A stretch of 64,000 bases of DNA from Hanleya hanleyi (taxonomy: Eukaryota; Mollusca; Polyplacophora; Lepidopleurida; Hanleyidae). The notes beneath the pieces were generated by a model, which saw nothing but the letters and a program-made list of their open reading frames with translations, was not told the DNA's origin and did not search any database. The translations under genes and the position numbers were made by a program. Location: contig JAVTVY010006829.1 of the NCBI GenBank assembly GCA_036873755.1, positions 310,001 to 374,000 on the forward strand. Direction: 5' to 3'. Positions 20,328-32,359 of this stretch are shown here, in pieces (position 1 is the stretch's first letter; the number at the start of each line of letters is the position of its first letter).

Positions 20328-21081
20328 CAGGGTTCATGCACATAAATGCAGATTTAATTTCATGACTTTCCATGACCTTTTATGGACAAATTCCATGACT
20401 TTTCCATTACCTATCAGGAATTCTCTATGGATTACAACGGCTCAAATAAACCTTGCTGCTCTAAAACAACCCATGATGCAATGCATAACATTGACAGCCC
20501 TTCTCAGATGTTTATATCAGAAAAAGCAGCGACCTATGACATGCACGAAAGTTTGTTTTGGGGCAGCAAGGTTGACTTGGGCCGGAACGGCCACTCTTGT
20601 CATTTTTTTCACAACTGGCTGTATGGTCCTACTAAACACAGGCAATGTCATCGTTCATTGTTGCCTCATGATTTGACTGGCCATGTGCTTTCGACGGCAG
20701 TCTCACCCATTTTCAAAAAAACTTTGCAGCTGGCTTCGCAAGGATTTTTACCACGTTTGAACCATCATCAATATTTGCATTGCACAGCCATGATGAGAGT
20801 TTAGGGAATTTCAATATCATAGTTATCTCCCCTGATGCACACTTGATTGCATCTGCAGACCACATGCGACATTCCATGAATTGAACATTCACTGGTCCAG
20901 GAAAAGCACCTTTTCCAGAGAAATACTGATCTGGTGGACATTTTCACGTTCCATTTAATTATCCCATGACCTCTCACAAAATTCAATGACCAGACATGAA
21001 ATTCCATGACTTTCAAGGCCTGGAAAATCGATTTTCAAATTCCATGACTTTCCAGGATTTTCCATGACCGCGGGAACCCTG
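20328..21081. mobile_element. hAT-like MITE with 5-bp TSD
   Basis: Termini CAGGGTTCATGCA and, inverted, CAGGGTTCCCGCG. The element is flanked on both sides by CCATA (20323-20327 and 21082-21086). The ends contain repeated ttccatgact. No transposase is seen; the internal ORF is not recognised. Confidence 0.8.
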
Positions 21082-21199
21082 CCATAGGGTTACAACTGTA
21101 TTCGGCTGTATCGAAGTTACATGTATTACACTATGAGTGTAATTTTGTGTGTGTGTGACAGTGTTTTTTTGTTTGTTTTTTTTTCCCCTCCTGTCGACC

Positions 21200-21376
21200 T
21201 GGTTTTTTCATCAGTCAAATCCGTGAACCAACTAATAAAAATCAAAAGGCCTCGGTAACATTTTCTCCAAGTTTGGTACCAATTCATGAACTGTAGATAT
21301 CACAAGCTTACATAAAGTTAACAGACGTTAATAATGATCGCAATATACAACCTCATCTGTCGACGGGCATATAAAA
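21200..21376 (+). mobile_element. HINE-like fragment, family E tail
   Basis: Shares the terminal layout of family E (an ...cctcatctgtcgacgggcatataaaaa end) without the tandem units. Confidence 0.5.
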
Positions 21377-21745
21377 AGCGGCTGCCTAGATTGTTGACAG
21401 GCATGTCTCATAAAAGTATGAAAACAACCATTGTTATAAAACCTCCTGAGCACTGATCAATGCCCGAACCGAGTATATAGCAGTTGCACAATGGAAGGGA
21501 GATAAGAAAGGAAGAAGACTTTAGGATAGGTCTAGCAGTACAATGATCAACACCCTGATCAGGCACCAACCAGATGTATGCGAACATGACAGAATACAAT
21601 ACAACTGCCTTTCAGTCACATCTTTGAAATATCAGCATAATTATCGGACTAATCTATTTTGCATTTGGAACTGGTGCAAAGAGTCAACAAATCAACCAAT
21701 CAGAGTACGGTACTGATATTTACTGCTGAATTGAGAAATACTTAC

Positions 21746-21870
21746 TCGCATATATTGATGAAGTCCACATCCTCCTTGACAAAGTAATTCCTGACCCTGA
21801 CATAGTCAAAATAAGAGGGGATAAACACCAGGGTCTGTGACATGACAGGATCTTTGTGGTGAGGTAACAC
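21746..21870 (-). CDS. UTP25: UTP25 visible exon 16
   Basis: Acceptor attgacag, donor gtaagt. Encodes [18 protein letters not shown] and on, matching the helicase-C-like motif of the family. Confidence 0.95.
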
Positions 21871-22296
21871 CTGTCAATACAAAAACACAGAGTTTGGTAG
21901 CATTATCATTCTGAACTTGTACTTTTACATTCAGAAATATCTGCAATTCTGCCGACAAACTAGAATGTACAGCAAGTAGATACTGTACATTTTTGTTGAT
22001 CGTTCCCTGGAGATAAGTTGCAAATTTGAGAGCATTACAGTTTTCCACTGCCATTTTTTCAAGAAAATCATCTTAACCAATAATGTTATGTTCTCAAGTA
22101 GAGTCAGAGGTCAACCTCCCCACTCCCTTCCCATCCCCCAAATCAATTTGATCAGCCTTTGAACTCAAGAGAGATATAGTCCCAATACATCAAGTTTACT
22201 TCTTCATTATGAACTTCCCGTTAACTACATCATTCCTGTGATTGAATTATTATAGCATTCACCAAGATATTGACATTTCATCAGTGTGTATATTAC

Positions 22297-22368
22297 CTTT
22301 TTAATGAAGAACTCAAACCTGGTATCTGGAAGATCAGCAAAGGATTGACAGTCTATCCTCTGGAACAC
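22297..22368 (-). CDS. UTP25: UTP25 visible exon 15
   Basis: Acceptor attgtag, donor gtaata. Encodes VFQRIDCQSFADLPDTRFEF and on; phase 0 both sides. Confidence 0.93.
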
Positions 22369-22479
22369 CTACAATTTTACAAAATCAAATGTGTTTTAAT
22401 ATTTCTAACATTTCTCGTAACATTTTTGTCTAATGATTTTCTCCATGCTAAACGTATTAGGGGGATTTTCAAATACTTA

Positions 22480-22666
22480 GGGCTGTTCCAGAAAAAAGTA
22501 CATGAGATGATGGGGGGAGGGAGATTTTTCAGTTCCGTGGTATATGCATGGTTTAGTGGTGTAGTCATTTAACCTTGGGGAGATAGGATAAATGGTATAT
22601 GGGTGGTATATGAGTCAGAACAAGTAGTCCCCCCCCCATCCCATGTACCTTTTTCTGGAACAGCCC
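22480..22666. mobile_element. Harbinger-like MITE
   Basis: A 187-bp element with inverted ends GGGCTGTTCCAGAAAAA flanked by TTA on both sides (22477-22479, 22667-22669). A 3-bp TWA duplication is the PIF/Harbinger signature. It has G- and C-runs just inside the ends and no coding content. It sits in the UTP25 intron between exons 14 and 15. Confidence 0.85.
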
Positions 22667-23044
22667 TTAGTGCTATACACATAATATGCTTGAAAAATAC
22701 TTTTATATAACATGTAATTATTGTGATATTTATTAAACTCACCAAAATTACAGGACACTAAAAGCAAGACTCTGTATCTGTACTTAAAATAAAGTACACA
22801 TCCATGAAAACTTTGTACATAATCTGAACTCTGCAGACAAAGGGAGCTGAACAATAGCTATGAGCATTGATATTAATTTATTCTAATAATATCTGTCAAT
22901 ATCTGTCAATATGACAAAAGTTGAATTAATTGTAGAATAGTTCAAGACAATCTACAATAAAGTATTTCATTTCAATGAGTTTATAAAAAATTGTGTCCTT
23001 GTGTTCCATCAAATCAGACACTGAAAGAGGTTCAGTGAACTAAC

Positions 23045-23121
23045 CTGGGGTAGCTGGGCTACTATCTGACATATTGTCCCTGAACCATAGGCCTTGGAGA
23101 GCGTTACTTTACCAGCATAAT
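23045..23121 (-). CDS. UTP25: UTP25 visible exon 14
   Basis: Encodes YAGKVTLSKAYGSGTICQIV and on; donor gttagt. The start at 23121 follows from reading phase and from a U12-like branch site (ttccttcac) whose A lies ~11 bases from the boundary, but the intron would end in CG, not AG. The 5' edge is therefore uncertain by a few bases. Confidence 0.75.
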
Positions 23122-23318
23122 CGGATAACAGTGAAGGAAAACAGAACACATTCATAGCCGATGTCATAATTTCTTTAGGTACCGATACTGTGGAAGCAAG
23201 ACATGAAGTAGATATCATAACATGATCTTGAGACAGACCTACAATATAGTTAAAGATTGAGTTGATAACTGGCAAGCAAACAACCAACTTGACTGTGAGC
23301 AATAACTACAAAGGATAC

Positions 23319-23401
23319 TGTGACAGGATTTGTTGAAGAGGGAGGTAATTTCAGGGGAGACAATCCCACTAAACACCAGGGTCTGTCTGTAATACTTGGA
23401 C
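23319..23401 (-). CDS. UTP25: UTP25 visible exon 13
   Basis: Acceptor tttttccag. Encodes SKYYRQTLVFSGIVSPEITS and on. The donor is GTATCCTTT, a perfect U12-type 5' splice site. Confidence 0.92.
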
Positions 23402-23547
23402 CTGGAAAAAAAACAAAAAAACATGTGCAAATGCTTGTTTGGTCTTGAAGTTCACCCTGAATATACTAATACAGTGAAACCAGATGGGGACGACAAGCAT
23501 GTTTACAAATTGATCGTCCTCAATATATTTAACCTCGGTAAGCTGGT

Positions 23548-24126
23548 GAACTAGGGGATATAGTTATGTAAGAGAAGATATTAACTAGGGGATATAGTTA
23601 TGTAAGAGAAGATATTAACTAGGGGATATAGTTATGTAAGAGAAGATATTAACTAGGGGATATAGTTATGTAAGAGAAGATATTAACTAGGGGATATAGT
23701 TATGTAAGAGAAGATATTAACTAGGGGATATAGTTATGTAAGAGAAGATATTAACTAGGGGATATAGTTATGTAAGAGAAGATATTAACTAGGGGATATA
23801 GTTATGTAAGAGAAGATATTAACTAGGGGATATAGTTATGTAAGAGAAGATATTAACTAGGGGATATAGTTATGTAAGAGAAGATATTAACTAGGGGATA
23901 TAGTTATGTAAGAGAAGATATTAACTAGGGGATATAGTTATGTAAGAGAAGATATTAACTAGGGGATATAGTTATGTAAGAGAAGATATTAACTAGGGGA
24001 TATAGTTATGTAAGAGAAGATATTAACTAGGGGATATAGTTATGTAAGAGAAGATATTAACTAGGGGATATAGTTATGTAAGAGAAGATATTAACTAGGG
24101 GATATAGTTATGTAAGAGAAGATATT
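23548..24126. repeat. 34-bp minisatellite, ~17 units
   Basis: Unit begins aactaggggatatagttatg and continues 14 more bases to gatatt. Units are essentially identical, implying very recent expansion or homogenisation. Lies in UTP25 intron 12. Confidence 0.97.
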
Positions 24127-24365
24127 GCTTTTCACCCTGGCTTAACACGCCAGGAAATGGAACAATGACCGAGCACTTGTCACTATTGAGAATCCTGTAA
24201 ATTCACCTCACTTGGTCTTATATGACTGATATGCCTGAACTAGTGTCTAAATTGGCAACATTTTGGTTTGTTGAATAATCTTTAGTTCATATTTGGTTGC
24301 ACAAATGGTGGTCAACATCAACTATTTAACATTGACAGTATCATAACTTTAGAAAATGTGGCTGT

Positions 24366-25424
24366 CACCATCGGGACCCCTCGGGCCGGGCCCAGAGCAA
24401 TTGTGGAAATAATGTTTCTGACCCCAACAACTCACATATTTGGGGTGGGCATAATTTTACCTGTATGATATAGATCATAGACAGACAAAACAATATAGCA
24501 ATAGAGCAGTGATTACCTATAGTAGATGTAGTCGAACGATTACTGTCTATTTACAGCAATCCACACAGGTTTGTGTGAACTCCTGAAAAACACATCCCAT
24601 GGCACCGACTTTCAATAGGCTTCTGGTACTGGCTGTATTAAACAACTGTATTAAGTTTCATTGTTTGTCAGTGAAGGACTTTTTGGAATGTGTTTACAAG
24701 GATATGGACCAACAGACATGTATAAAGGGGCAGAACTCCTGAAAAACACATCCGATTACACCGACTTTCAATAGGCTTCTGGTACTGGCTGTATTAAACA
24801 ACTGTATGAAGTTTCATTGTTGTGAGTGAAGGACTTTTTGAGATAATGTGTTTACAAGGATATGGACCAACAGACATGTATAAAGGGGCATAACTCCTGA
24901 AAAACACATCCGATTACACCGACTTTGAATAGGCTTCTGGTACTAGCTGCATTAAACAACTGTATGAAGTTTCATTGTTGTGAGTGAAGGACTTTTTGAG
25001 ATAATGTGTTTACAAGGCTAAAAACAGACAGACATGTATAAAGGGGCATAACTCCTGAAAAACACATCCAATGGCACCGACTTTCAATAGGCTTCTGGTA
25101 CTGGTTGTATTAAACAACTGTATGAAGTTTCATTGTTGTGAGTGAAGGACTTTTTGAGATAATGTGTTTACAATGATAAAAACAGCCAGACATGTATAAA
25201 GGGGCATAACTCCTGAAAAACACATCCAATGGCACCGACTTTCAATAGGCTTCTGGTACTGGATGTATTAAACAACTGTATGAAGTTTCATTGTTGTAAG
25301 TGAAGGACTTTTTGAGATAATGTGTTTACAATGATATGATGGACAGACGGACAGACGGACGGACGGACAGACGACGGAGGCAACGACAATACCGCTCGGG
25401 CAGAATCTGCCCGAGGGGTAAAAA
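24366..25424 (+). mobile_element. HINE-like element, family F
   Basis: Five units of ~165 bp with ataactcctgaaaaacacat, caataggcttctggtact and gtatgaagtttcattgttgt. A clean (gacggaca)n tract follows at ~25331-25370, then a hairpin cgggcagaatctgcccg and aggggtaaaa. The left limit is approximate. Confidence 0.85.
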
Positions 25425-25507
25425 TGACACTCTGGTTATATTGAAAACTTCATATCTTAAAAATGTAGATTACCCAACTTCATGAAATATGACAAGATAC
25501 TTGTTTA

Positions 25508-26934
25508 ATAACTCATCTGACATGTCCAAATGATCACCCTGATCAAACTCATCTGACATCATGTCCAAATGATCACCCTGATCAAACTCATCTGTTATCA
25601 TGTCCAAATGATCACCCTGATCAAACTCATCTGATATCATGTCCAAATGATCACCCTGATCAAACTCATCTGTTATCATGTCCAAATGATCACCCTGATC
25701 AAACTCATCTGATATCATGTCCAAATGTTCACCATCATCAAACTCATCTGTTATCATGTCCAAATGATCACCCTGATCAAACTCATCTGATATCATGTCC
25801 AGATGTTCACCCTGATCAAACTCATCTGTTATCATGTCCAAATGTTCACCATCATCAAACTCATCTGATATCATGTCCAAATGATCACCCTGATCAAACT
25901 CATCTGACATCATGTCCAAATGATCACCCTGATCAAACTCATCTGATATCATGTCCAAATGATCACCCTGATCAAACTCATCTGTTATCATGTCCAAATG
26001 TTCACCCTGATCAAACTCATCTGATATCATGTCCAAATGATCACCCTGATCAAACTCATCTGATATCATGTCCAAATGATCACCCTGATCAAACTCATCT
26101 GTTATCATGTCCAAATGATCACCCTGATCAAACTCATCTGATATCATGTCCAAATGATCACCCTGATCAAACTCATCTGATATCATGTCCAAATGATCAC
26201 CCTGATCAAACTCATCTGATATCATGTCCAAATGATCACCCTGATCAAACTCATCTGATATCATGTCCAAATGTTCACCCTGATCAAACTCATCTGTTAT
26301 CATGTCCAAATGATCACCCTGATCAAACTCATCTGATATCATGTCCAAATGATCACCCTGATCAAACTCATCTGATATCATGTCCAAATGATCACCCTGA
26401 TCAAACTCATCTGATATCATGTCCAAATGATCACCCTGATCAAACTCATCTGATATCATGTCCAAATGATCACCCTGATCAAACTCATCTGATATCATGT
26501 CCAGATGTTCACCCTGATCAAACTCATCTGTTATCATGTCCAAATGTTCACCATCATCAAACTCATCTGATATCATGTCCAAATGATCACCCTGATCAAA
26601 CTCATCTGATATCATGTCCAAATGATCACCCTGATCAAACTCATCTGTTATCATGTCCAAATGATCACCCTGATCAAACTCATCTGATATCATGTCCAAA
26701 TGTTCACCATCATCAAACTCATCTGTTATCATGTCCAAATGATCACCCTGATCAAACTCATCTGATATCATGTCCAGATGTTCACCCTGATCAAACTCAT
26801 CTGTTATCATGTCCAAATGTTCACCATCATCAAACTCATCTGATATCATGTCCAAATGATCACCCTGATCAAACTCATCTGACATGTCCAAATGATCACC
26901 CTGATCAAACTCATCTGATATCATGTCCAAATGT
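25508..26934. repeat. 39-bp minisatellite, block 1 (~37 units)
   Basis: Unit variants of catct-gatatcatgtccaaatgatca plus ccctgatcaaact. Some units lack 3 bp. On the minus strand it is open in one frame (MISDEFDQGDHLD-type 13-residue repeat). It was one array with 31680-32110 before the hAT insertion. Confidence 0.97.
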
Positions 26935-29900
26935 CAGGGGTCCCAGCCAAGTTTGATAAAAAATATATAGGAAAAATAGGAATTTTTTTCATAAAAAATA
27001 GGAGTTTTATAGGAATTTTTAACATGAAAAAATAGGAAATATAGGAGATACAGCTTAAATTTTCACTTTATTTCTGCTTGACATACCTATTTACATTCAA
27101 TTGTGGCCTCCTCCTCCCCTTCAGCCACCCTATCCACCCAAATTTTTAATGGGGATGATATTACACCAGACATAGTAAGTTGTTACTTCAACAAGTCTGA
27201 TTGAAAAGAGATCTACAAAAACGTTCCTCCTCTTGCCTTGATACTATGTATATCTGGGCTCAAGAGTTAGATCCTGTGACCTCCAGGCAGATATGGGTCA
27301 GTTACGAGGAGACACTCTGTCTGGCCGGTCTCACTACAGCCCAGGGGTCAAAGGTGGAGCAGTTATGATAATGTCATCTTATAATTAACTTCTTTCATCA
27401 TGCCCATATTTTATTCTCTAGAAACCATGATATTAGATTTACATGAATATGATTTAGATGTATCAATCATTTGAAGACTAAACTCTCAAGATATTTATTT
27501 TCTCTGTTCTCAAGATCAACCGGTCATCCCGATGCCACTGTTGTGTTAGTTTGGCGTTCCTAATATACATCCACACATGAGGGAGAAACTCTATCATTGA
27601 TGAACACCAAAACATACTCATTGCTGTCCGCGACCAGGCAGAGGGGGAAGCATTTTACAGCTTACTATGTCTGGTGTAGCCTATAACACAACACATTATA
27701 AATTAACTTATAATACAGGATATTATCATTCTAAACAGGTAGCAATGAATGACACAAATAAAACTTGAACATATCCTTTCTATATCATACATAAAGTGAC
27801 TAGTGGACTCCCAGCATGGATCAGCATCTGTATTGAGGTTTGAAATCAGTTTTCCAAGTCAGGGGTAGAATAAAATGTTACAATGGAAATTAAAGATTAC
27901 AAATGTGTATAAAATGCGGGACGTTGAAGGCAAGGCCATGCTTCTTCTGTCTTCTAAATCAATGATGTACGAAAACACCTTCTGTGCTGGTAACATCACA
28001 GCTACCAATTTCCAATCTGTCACAGGTCAGAAGTTTTCAGGCCTGTCACATGCTAAAACTACGTGTACCTGTCTGAAACAGGTTGACAGGTGTAAATTTC
28101 AATCCCTGCAAGTACATGTAGGATCATGAAAGGACATAACTGTCACTATTTCTTCTTCCTCTTGGCAGTAACCATGTGTTCAATCATAGTCAGCTTTCTC
28201 TTTTCAACTTTCTTTTGATCCTCCCTAGTCTTCTGAATCGTTGCCTGTGCCTCTTGCATCTTCTTCTGTGCAGATTCAAGCATGGCCTGGGCGACTGCAA
28301 TTTCTGTTACATCACCTTTCTTCAAAGCTTCCTTCAGTTTCTTGTTTCCCTGATTTAGGAGGCTGTTGCTCACATCCAATGACTTCTGTTGAGATGATTC
28401 TCTCTCGGCAAGTGATTTCTCAGTTTTTTTCAGTTCTGCAGTACTGCGTACCAGTTCGTCTTCTTTTTGCTTGGCAATCTTGGCAGCCTGCTCTCGTTCT
28501 TCCTTATCTTGTCTTTGTTCATCTCTTTCTTTCTGTTCTTCCTCTTTCTTATTGCGTTCTTCCTCCAGTCGCTGTTGATAATGCATGTGTGCCAAACGTC
28601 CCAGGGAAAGAAATTCTTTCGTGATTGGAACCAGCTCTGGTCGGTTGCCATACCGTTTCATGCCATCTGTGGTTGCCCGTAGACCGTTGATTGAAGCCTC
28701 ACTAAGGCTTACTCTGTCTTTGGTAACACTTTTGTTACTTACAGAAAATGCCCTTTCTACATCACTGTTTCCATGTGACAGGGCCAGAACAACCTTCACC
28801 AACTGTCTCAGCACTGGAAACTTGCAACAGCCTGTGCAATTCTTCAGTTCAAATACCTTTGCCCAGTAGCTATCAATCCTCTTCATAATGGTGTCCCCAT
28901 CCTCTTTGACTTCCTGGAACCAATCTGCTGGGATGGTTTCTGCCTGATAGACCTTCCATTCATCTGCAACAGTGTCACTGTCAAAGTCCCGTTTTAGCTC
29001 TCTGGATAGGCTTTTAACTGATCCGAAAGACCAACTGGTAGTACGGTTTTGAGGTTGCAAACATCTGGCATGTTTCAGGATTCTGTTGGAGAGGGGAAGT
29101 TTCTTTTGCAGATGTTGAATCACTGCCTGGTAGAATTTTCGGATTCCAAGGAGGACTTTCTCTCTCCCAGACACTTGCAACTCGCCAATGCTTTTACGAG
29201 AATCTTCTCCAACTCCGATAGCTGCTCTTTCAAGCTGGTCAGCGACAATTGATACATCAAGTAGCTGAAGGTCCTTGGCTGCATCAACGGTGGATTTCTT
29301 CATCACTCGCCTGACCAACTTGTTGAGTAAGTCACGAAGTTTGTCGTACAGGATGTGAATGAGTGGTTTCTCAGATTGGAAGAAGACCAAGAACTCTGCA
29401 AATGTAGACGAGAGAAACTTGAGAAAATTGAGTTGCGCTTTGATTTCTGGTCGCTGTAGTTCCAACTTGATTCTCTTGTATCTGGGTTTTGATAAATCCT
29501 TGGGCTGGTGCTTAGGCAGATAAACCAAGAAGTACTCTGTAAGGGATTGCCAGATGTCCAGAATGCGTTCCACAGCAGGTCCCAGGGATAGCCACCTACA
29601 TTCAACGTGCTTCAAAGGCTTCTTTGTAGCAACCCCCATCTTCCTCTGAACATCCTGCAGATCAAAAGACCTTGCTGCAGATCCTTTAAACCAATAGAAT
29701 ATGTCGACCACAAATTCTGGGACATTTGTACAATATTCTGCAAAGCCTTTTGCAAAAGCATTGTGTACTATATGAAGAGTACATGTTCCTACATCAAGAA
29801 GTCCTGGGCCTTCCACATCCACTATGGCTTTGTTAACCATCCGCCAGACGGTGATGCTGACATTGGGTCCATCACTCCCCAGCATCAGTACATTCTTCAG

Positions 29901-31679
29901 CTGCAAGCCAGACTCATCAATGGCAGAGGTAATCTTCTTGGATAGATCTTCACCAGTTGCATGACCCATTAGATAGGTCTTCAGATGATGTACCACAACC
30001 TGATCTTGATCCTCGGACCAGTATCGCACTTTCACTTCAAGCTGCTTCAAATTTTGTGCATTTGTTGTCTCGTCATACACGAGACTGAATCCTGCATCAG
30101 ACTTCTTGACATCAGTATTGATCATGCTCTGGAAATATGGGCCGGTTGCATCACTAATCAGATAAGAGATCTTTGATGAGCTCATTGAAAAACCATCTGG
30201 TATGGCACCAGGAAACATCGCCATAAGTACATCTTTGAGACCATCGCAAGAGGAGTAACTGAAATGTGAATTAATCACTTTCAATGTCCAGATCAGTTCC
30301 GCCTTTGTTGTCACATCCTTGCGTGACAAACAAACTAATGACCCTTGGCTTCCTTGGCTTGATTCAGGAAAGGACGTTGAACTTGAAGCAGAAGCAGAAG
30401 AAGTTGTCGATCGAGCAAACGCCAGTGTCATCTGGGAACCACCTAGTATTTCTTTGTCTCGCTTCTGGTGACCTTTACATTTAGAATGTTGCACAAGTTG
30501 TTGAAGACCCTGGTTATCACATCGAACTTCGGAATTGCAGAGAGAGCAAAATGCAGAATGAACAGAAGTTTTGCTTGGCTGACACCAATCAGAAAGCTTG
30601 CACCCATGTCCACTTTTTAGCCAAAATGGGTTGAATCGGGTTCTCCCACCCGGCATTATGAAGCTGGCCTGTCTGAAAGAGGGCATATACATTGGTTAGT
30701 TGATTTAATATACATCAAATTATAAAAGCTCTAAGTAAGAGAGAACTGTCAAGAAAATTGTAATGCTGAACACGCACACATGCGATGAAAATGACAAAAA
30801 ACGGTAAATTCAACATGATGGTCTTACCAGTTTTCTTCAGATTATATCTGAAAAGAGGAAAGGGTGGGTAAAACCTGCATACATACAAGATATAGTTATG
30901 AAGATGGCATGGAATCCTTGGCACGCACATTCAATGGATGAAGGCACAGACTGCTTCAGATCTGCAAATATAAGGCCTGCCTATCCACAATCTCCATCCC
31001 CCACCGGTACCCCACTCACTCCCTTCATCCCCGCCTCCTTCCCCAGTTGTGTTTTTGATTCAGTGAAATGAATAATAATGCAATAACAAAATAACAGTGG
31101 TCATTAGTTAAAAGAACTAACAAAATGTGACTGTCAATGAATTAATAATAAATTTGAACTGAACTCAGTGAAAGAAAGCATAGCATGCAACACAAAATAT
31201 TATACAATAATTGTTAATATTTAGTCAATTCATATTGAAGTTTCGAGCAAAGTTGAACCTTTTCCTGCATGTATTATAAGTAAGTTCTTCTGAACAGGAC
31301 ACTTTACCTGAATGTTCAACTATGATGAATCGTATATTTATCCAACAATTTGAGTTTCAAGTTATAAGTTCTTTGAAATATCAAGTAGCCAATAGTATAA
31401 AGCAAATATACTTGCCATTTCCAGTCATCAGAACATTGACATCATCCACCTTCGAAGACTGCCAGCATACAAGATGGTAGATGAATGAAGAATGCGAAAA
31501 TCACCCGTCTGGGAAATATCTGTTACCAACAGTGCGCGTAAATATGTGACATGTATTTTTTGTAGCAATATGGGGGAAAAAATAGGAAATATAGGAATTT
31601 TTTCCAAAAAATAGGAGATTTATAGGATCCTATAAAAAAATAGGAAAAAATAGGAAATATAGGAGGACTGGGACCCTTG
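26935..31679 (-). mobile_element. hAT-family transposon, apparently intact
   Basis: A 4745-bp element inserted inside the 39-bp minisatellite. Ends are CA[G/A]GGGTCCCAG inverted, and AAATGT is duplicated on each side (26929-26934, 31680-31685). Direct ataggaaatatagga-type subterminal repeats occur at both ends. It carries an uninterrupted 848-codon transposase. The 6-bp duplication is shorter than the usual hAT 8 bp. Confidence 0.92.
28146..30692 (-). CDS. hAT-type transposase
   Basis: An 848-residue open frame. Residues 49-75 form a zinc finger (C49, C52, H69, H75; CSLC...H...H) of the BED/C2H2 kind that binds element ends. The middle has transposase blocks (GFSLVYDETTNAQ ~ first catalytic Asp region; MLGSDGPNVSITVW; LHIVHNAFAKGF; VECRWLSLGPAVERIL). 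Residues ~625-690 are the hAT C-terminal dimerisation domain (LALSHGNSDVERAFSVSNK). Residues ~705-830 are a highly charged coiled coil ending in a basic tail (AKRKKK). A good acceptor (ctctttcag) just after the first Met suggests an upstream untranslated exon and translation from the Met at 30656. The frame is intact, so recent activity is plausible. Confidence 0.93.
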   Translation of the reverse strand: MYMPSFRQASFIMPGGRTRFNPFWLKSGHGCKLSDWCQPSKTSVHSAFCSLCNSEVRCDNQGLQQLVQHSKCKGHQKRDKEILGGSQMTLAFARSTTSSASASSSTSFPESSQGSQGSLVCLSRKDVTTKAELIWTLKVINSHFSYSSCDGLKDVLMAMFPGAIPDGFSMSSSKISYLISDATGPYFQSMINTDVKKSDAGFSLVYDETTNAQNLKQLEVKVRYWSEDQDQVVVHHLKTYLMGHATGEDLSKKITSAIDESGLQLKNVLMLGSDGPNVSITVWRMVNKAIVDVEGPGLLDVGTCTLHIVHNAFAKGFAEYCTNVPEFVVDIFYWFKGSAARSFDLQDVQRKMGVATKKPLKHVECRWLSLGPAVERILDIWQSLTEYFLVYLPKHQPKDLSKPRYKRIKLELQRPEIKAQLNFLKFLSSTFAEFLVFFQSEKPLIHILYDKLRDLLNKLVRRVMKKSTVDAAKDLQLLDVSIVADQLERAAIGVGEDSRKSIGELQVSGREKVLLGIRKFYQAVIQHLQKKLPLSNRILKHARCLQPQNRTTSWSFGSVKSLSRELKRDFDSDTVADEWKVYQAETIPADWFQEVKEDGDTIMKRIDSYWAKVFELKNCTGCCKFPVLRQLVKVVLALSHGNSDVERAFSVSNKSVTKDRVSLSEASINGLRATTDGMKRYGNRPELVPITKEFLSLGRLAHMHYQQRLEEERNKKEEEQKERDEQRQDKEEREQAAKIAKQKEDELVRSTAELKKTEKSLAERESSQQKSLDVSNSLLNQGNKKLKEALKKGDVTEIAVAQAMLESAQKKMQEAQATIQKTREDQKKVEKRKLTMIEHMVTAKRKKK

Positions 31680-32110
31680 AAATGTTCACCCTGATCAAAC
31701 TCATCTGTTATCATGTCCAAATGATCACCCTGATCAAACTCATCTGATATCATGTCCAAATGTTCACCATCATCAAACTCATCTGATATCATGTCCAAAT
31801 GATCACCCTGATCAAACTCATCTGACATGTCCAAATGATCACCCTGATCAAACTCATCTGATATCATGTCCAAATGTTCACCCTGATCAAACTCATCTGT
31901 TATCATGTCCAAATGATCACCCTGATCAAACTCATCTGATATCATGTCCAAATGTTCACCATCATCAAACTCATCTGATATGTCCAAATGTTCACCCTCA
32001 TCAAAATCATCTGATATTATGTCCAAATGTTTACCCTCATCAAACTCATCTGATATCATGTCCAAATGTTCACCCTCATCAAACTCACCTGATATCATGT
32101 TGATATCATG
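31680..32110. repeat. 39-bp minisatellite, block 2 (~11 units)
   Basis: Same unit as 25508-26934, separated from it by the hAT element. The units nearest the right edge are more diverged, and the edge unit reads atatcaggtgagt (a donor-like variant) on the minus strand. Confidence 0.95.
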
Positions 32111-32273
32111 TACATAAGTTTTCACCCAGGGGAACACTGTCCTTCACTGTGGAGTAGATGGTGATAGTGGAGAGGAGACTACTATTACAAGCCATTTCCT
32201 GTTTAGCATAGGTTCACAACTCTCCAATCAGAAGGAGATGTGTTGTGTGACTGGACAATGAATTCTAACATAC

Positions 32274-32359
32274 CAGCCATTGAGTGTCCACATTCTGACC
32301 CTGGAGAAGTCGACTCCATGTCCCTCCTTGGGCTGTAGATGCATGTGCTCCATAATATG
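32274..32359 (-). CDS. UTP25: UTP25 visible exon 12
   Basis: Acceptor cctttccag, donor gtatgt. Encodes [15 protein letters not shown] and [12 protein letters not shown]; phase 0 in, 2 out. Confidence 0.94.

Noticed and set aside
25470..26930. 486-codon minus ORF of DEFDQGDHLD repeats as a gene
   Set aside because: It is a stop-free reading of a 39-bp minisatellite inside a UTP25 intron, and the same array continues beyond the hAT insertion. Kept only as a finding to test.
28176..30484. Several + ORFs of 60-127 codons
   Set aside because: Antisense shadows of the hAT transposase.
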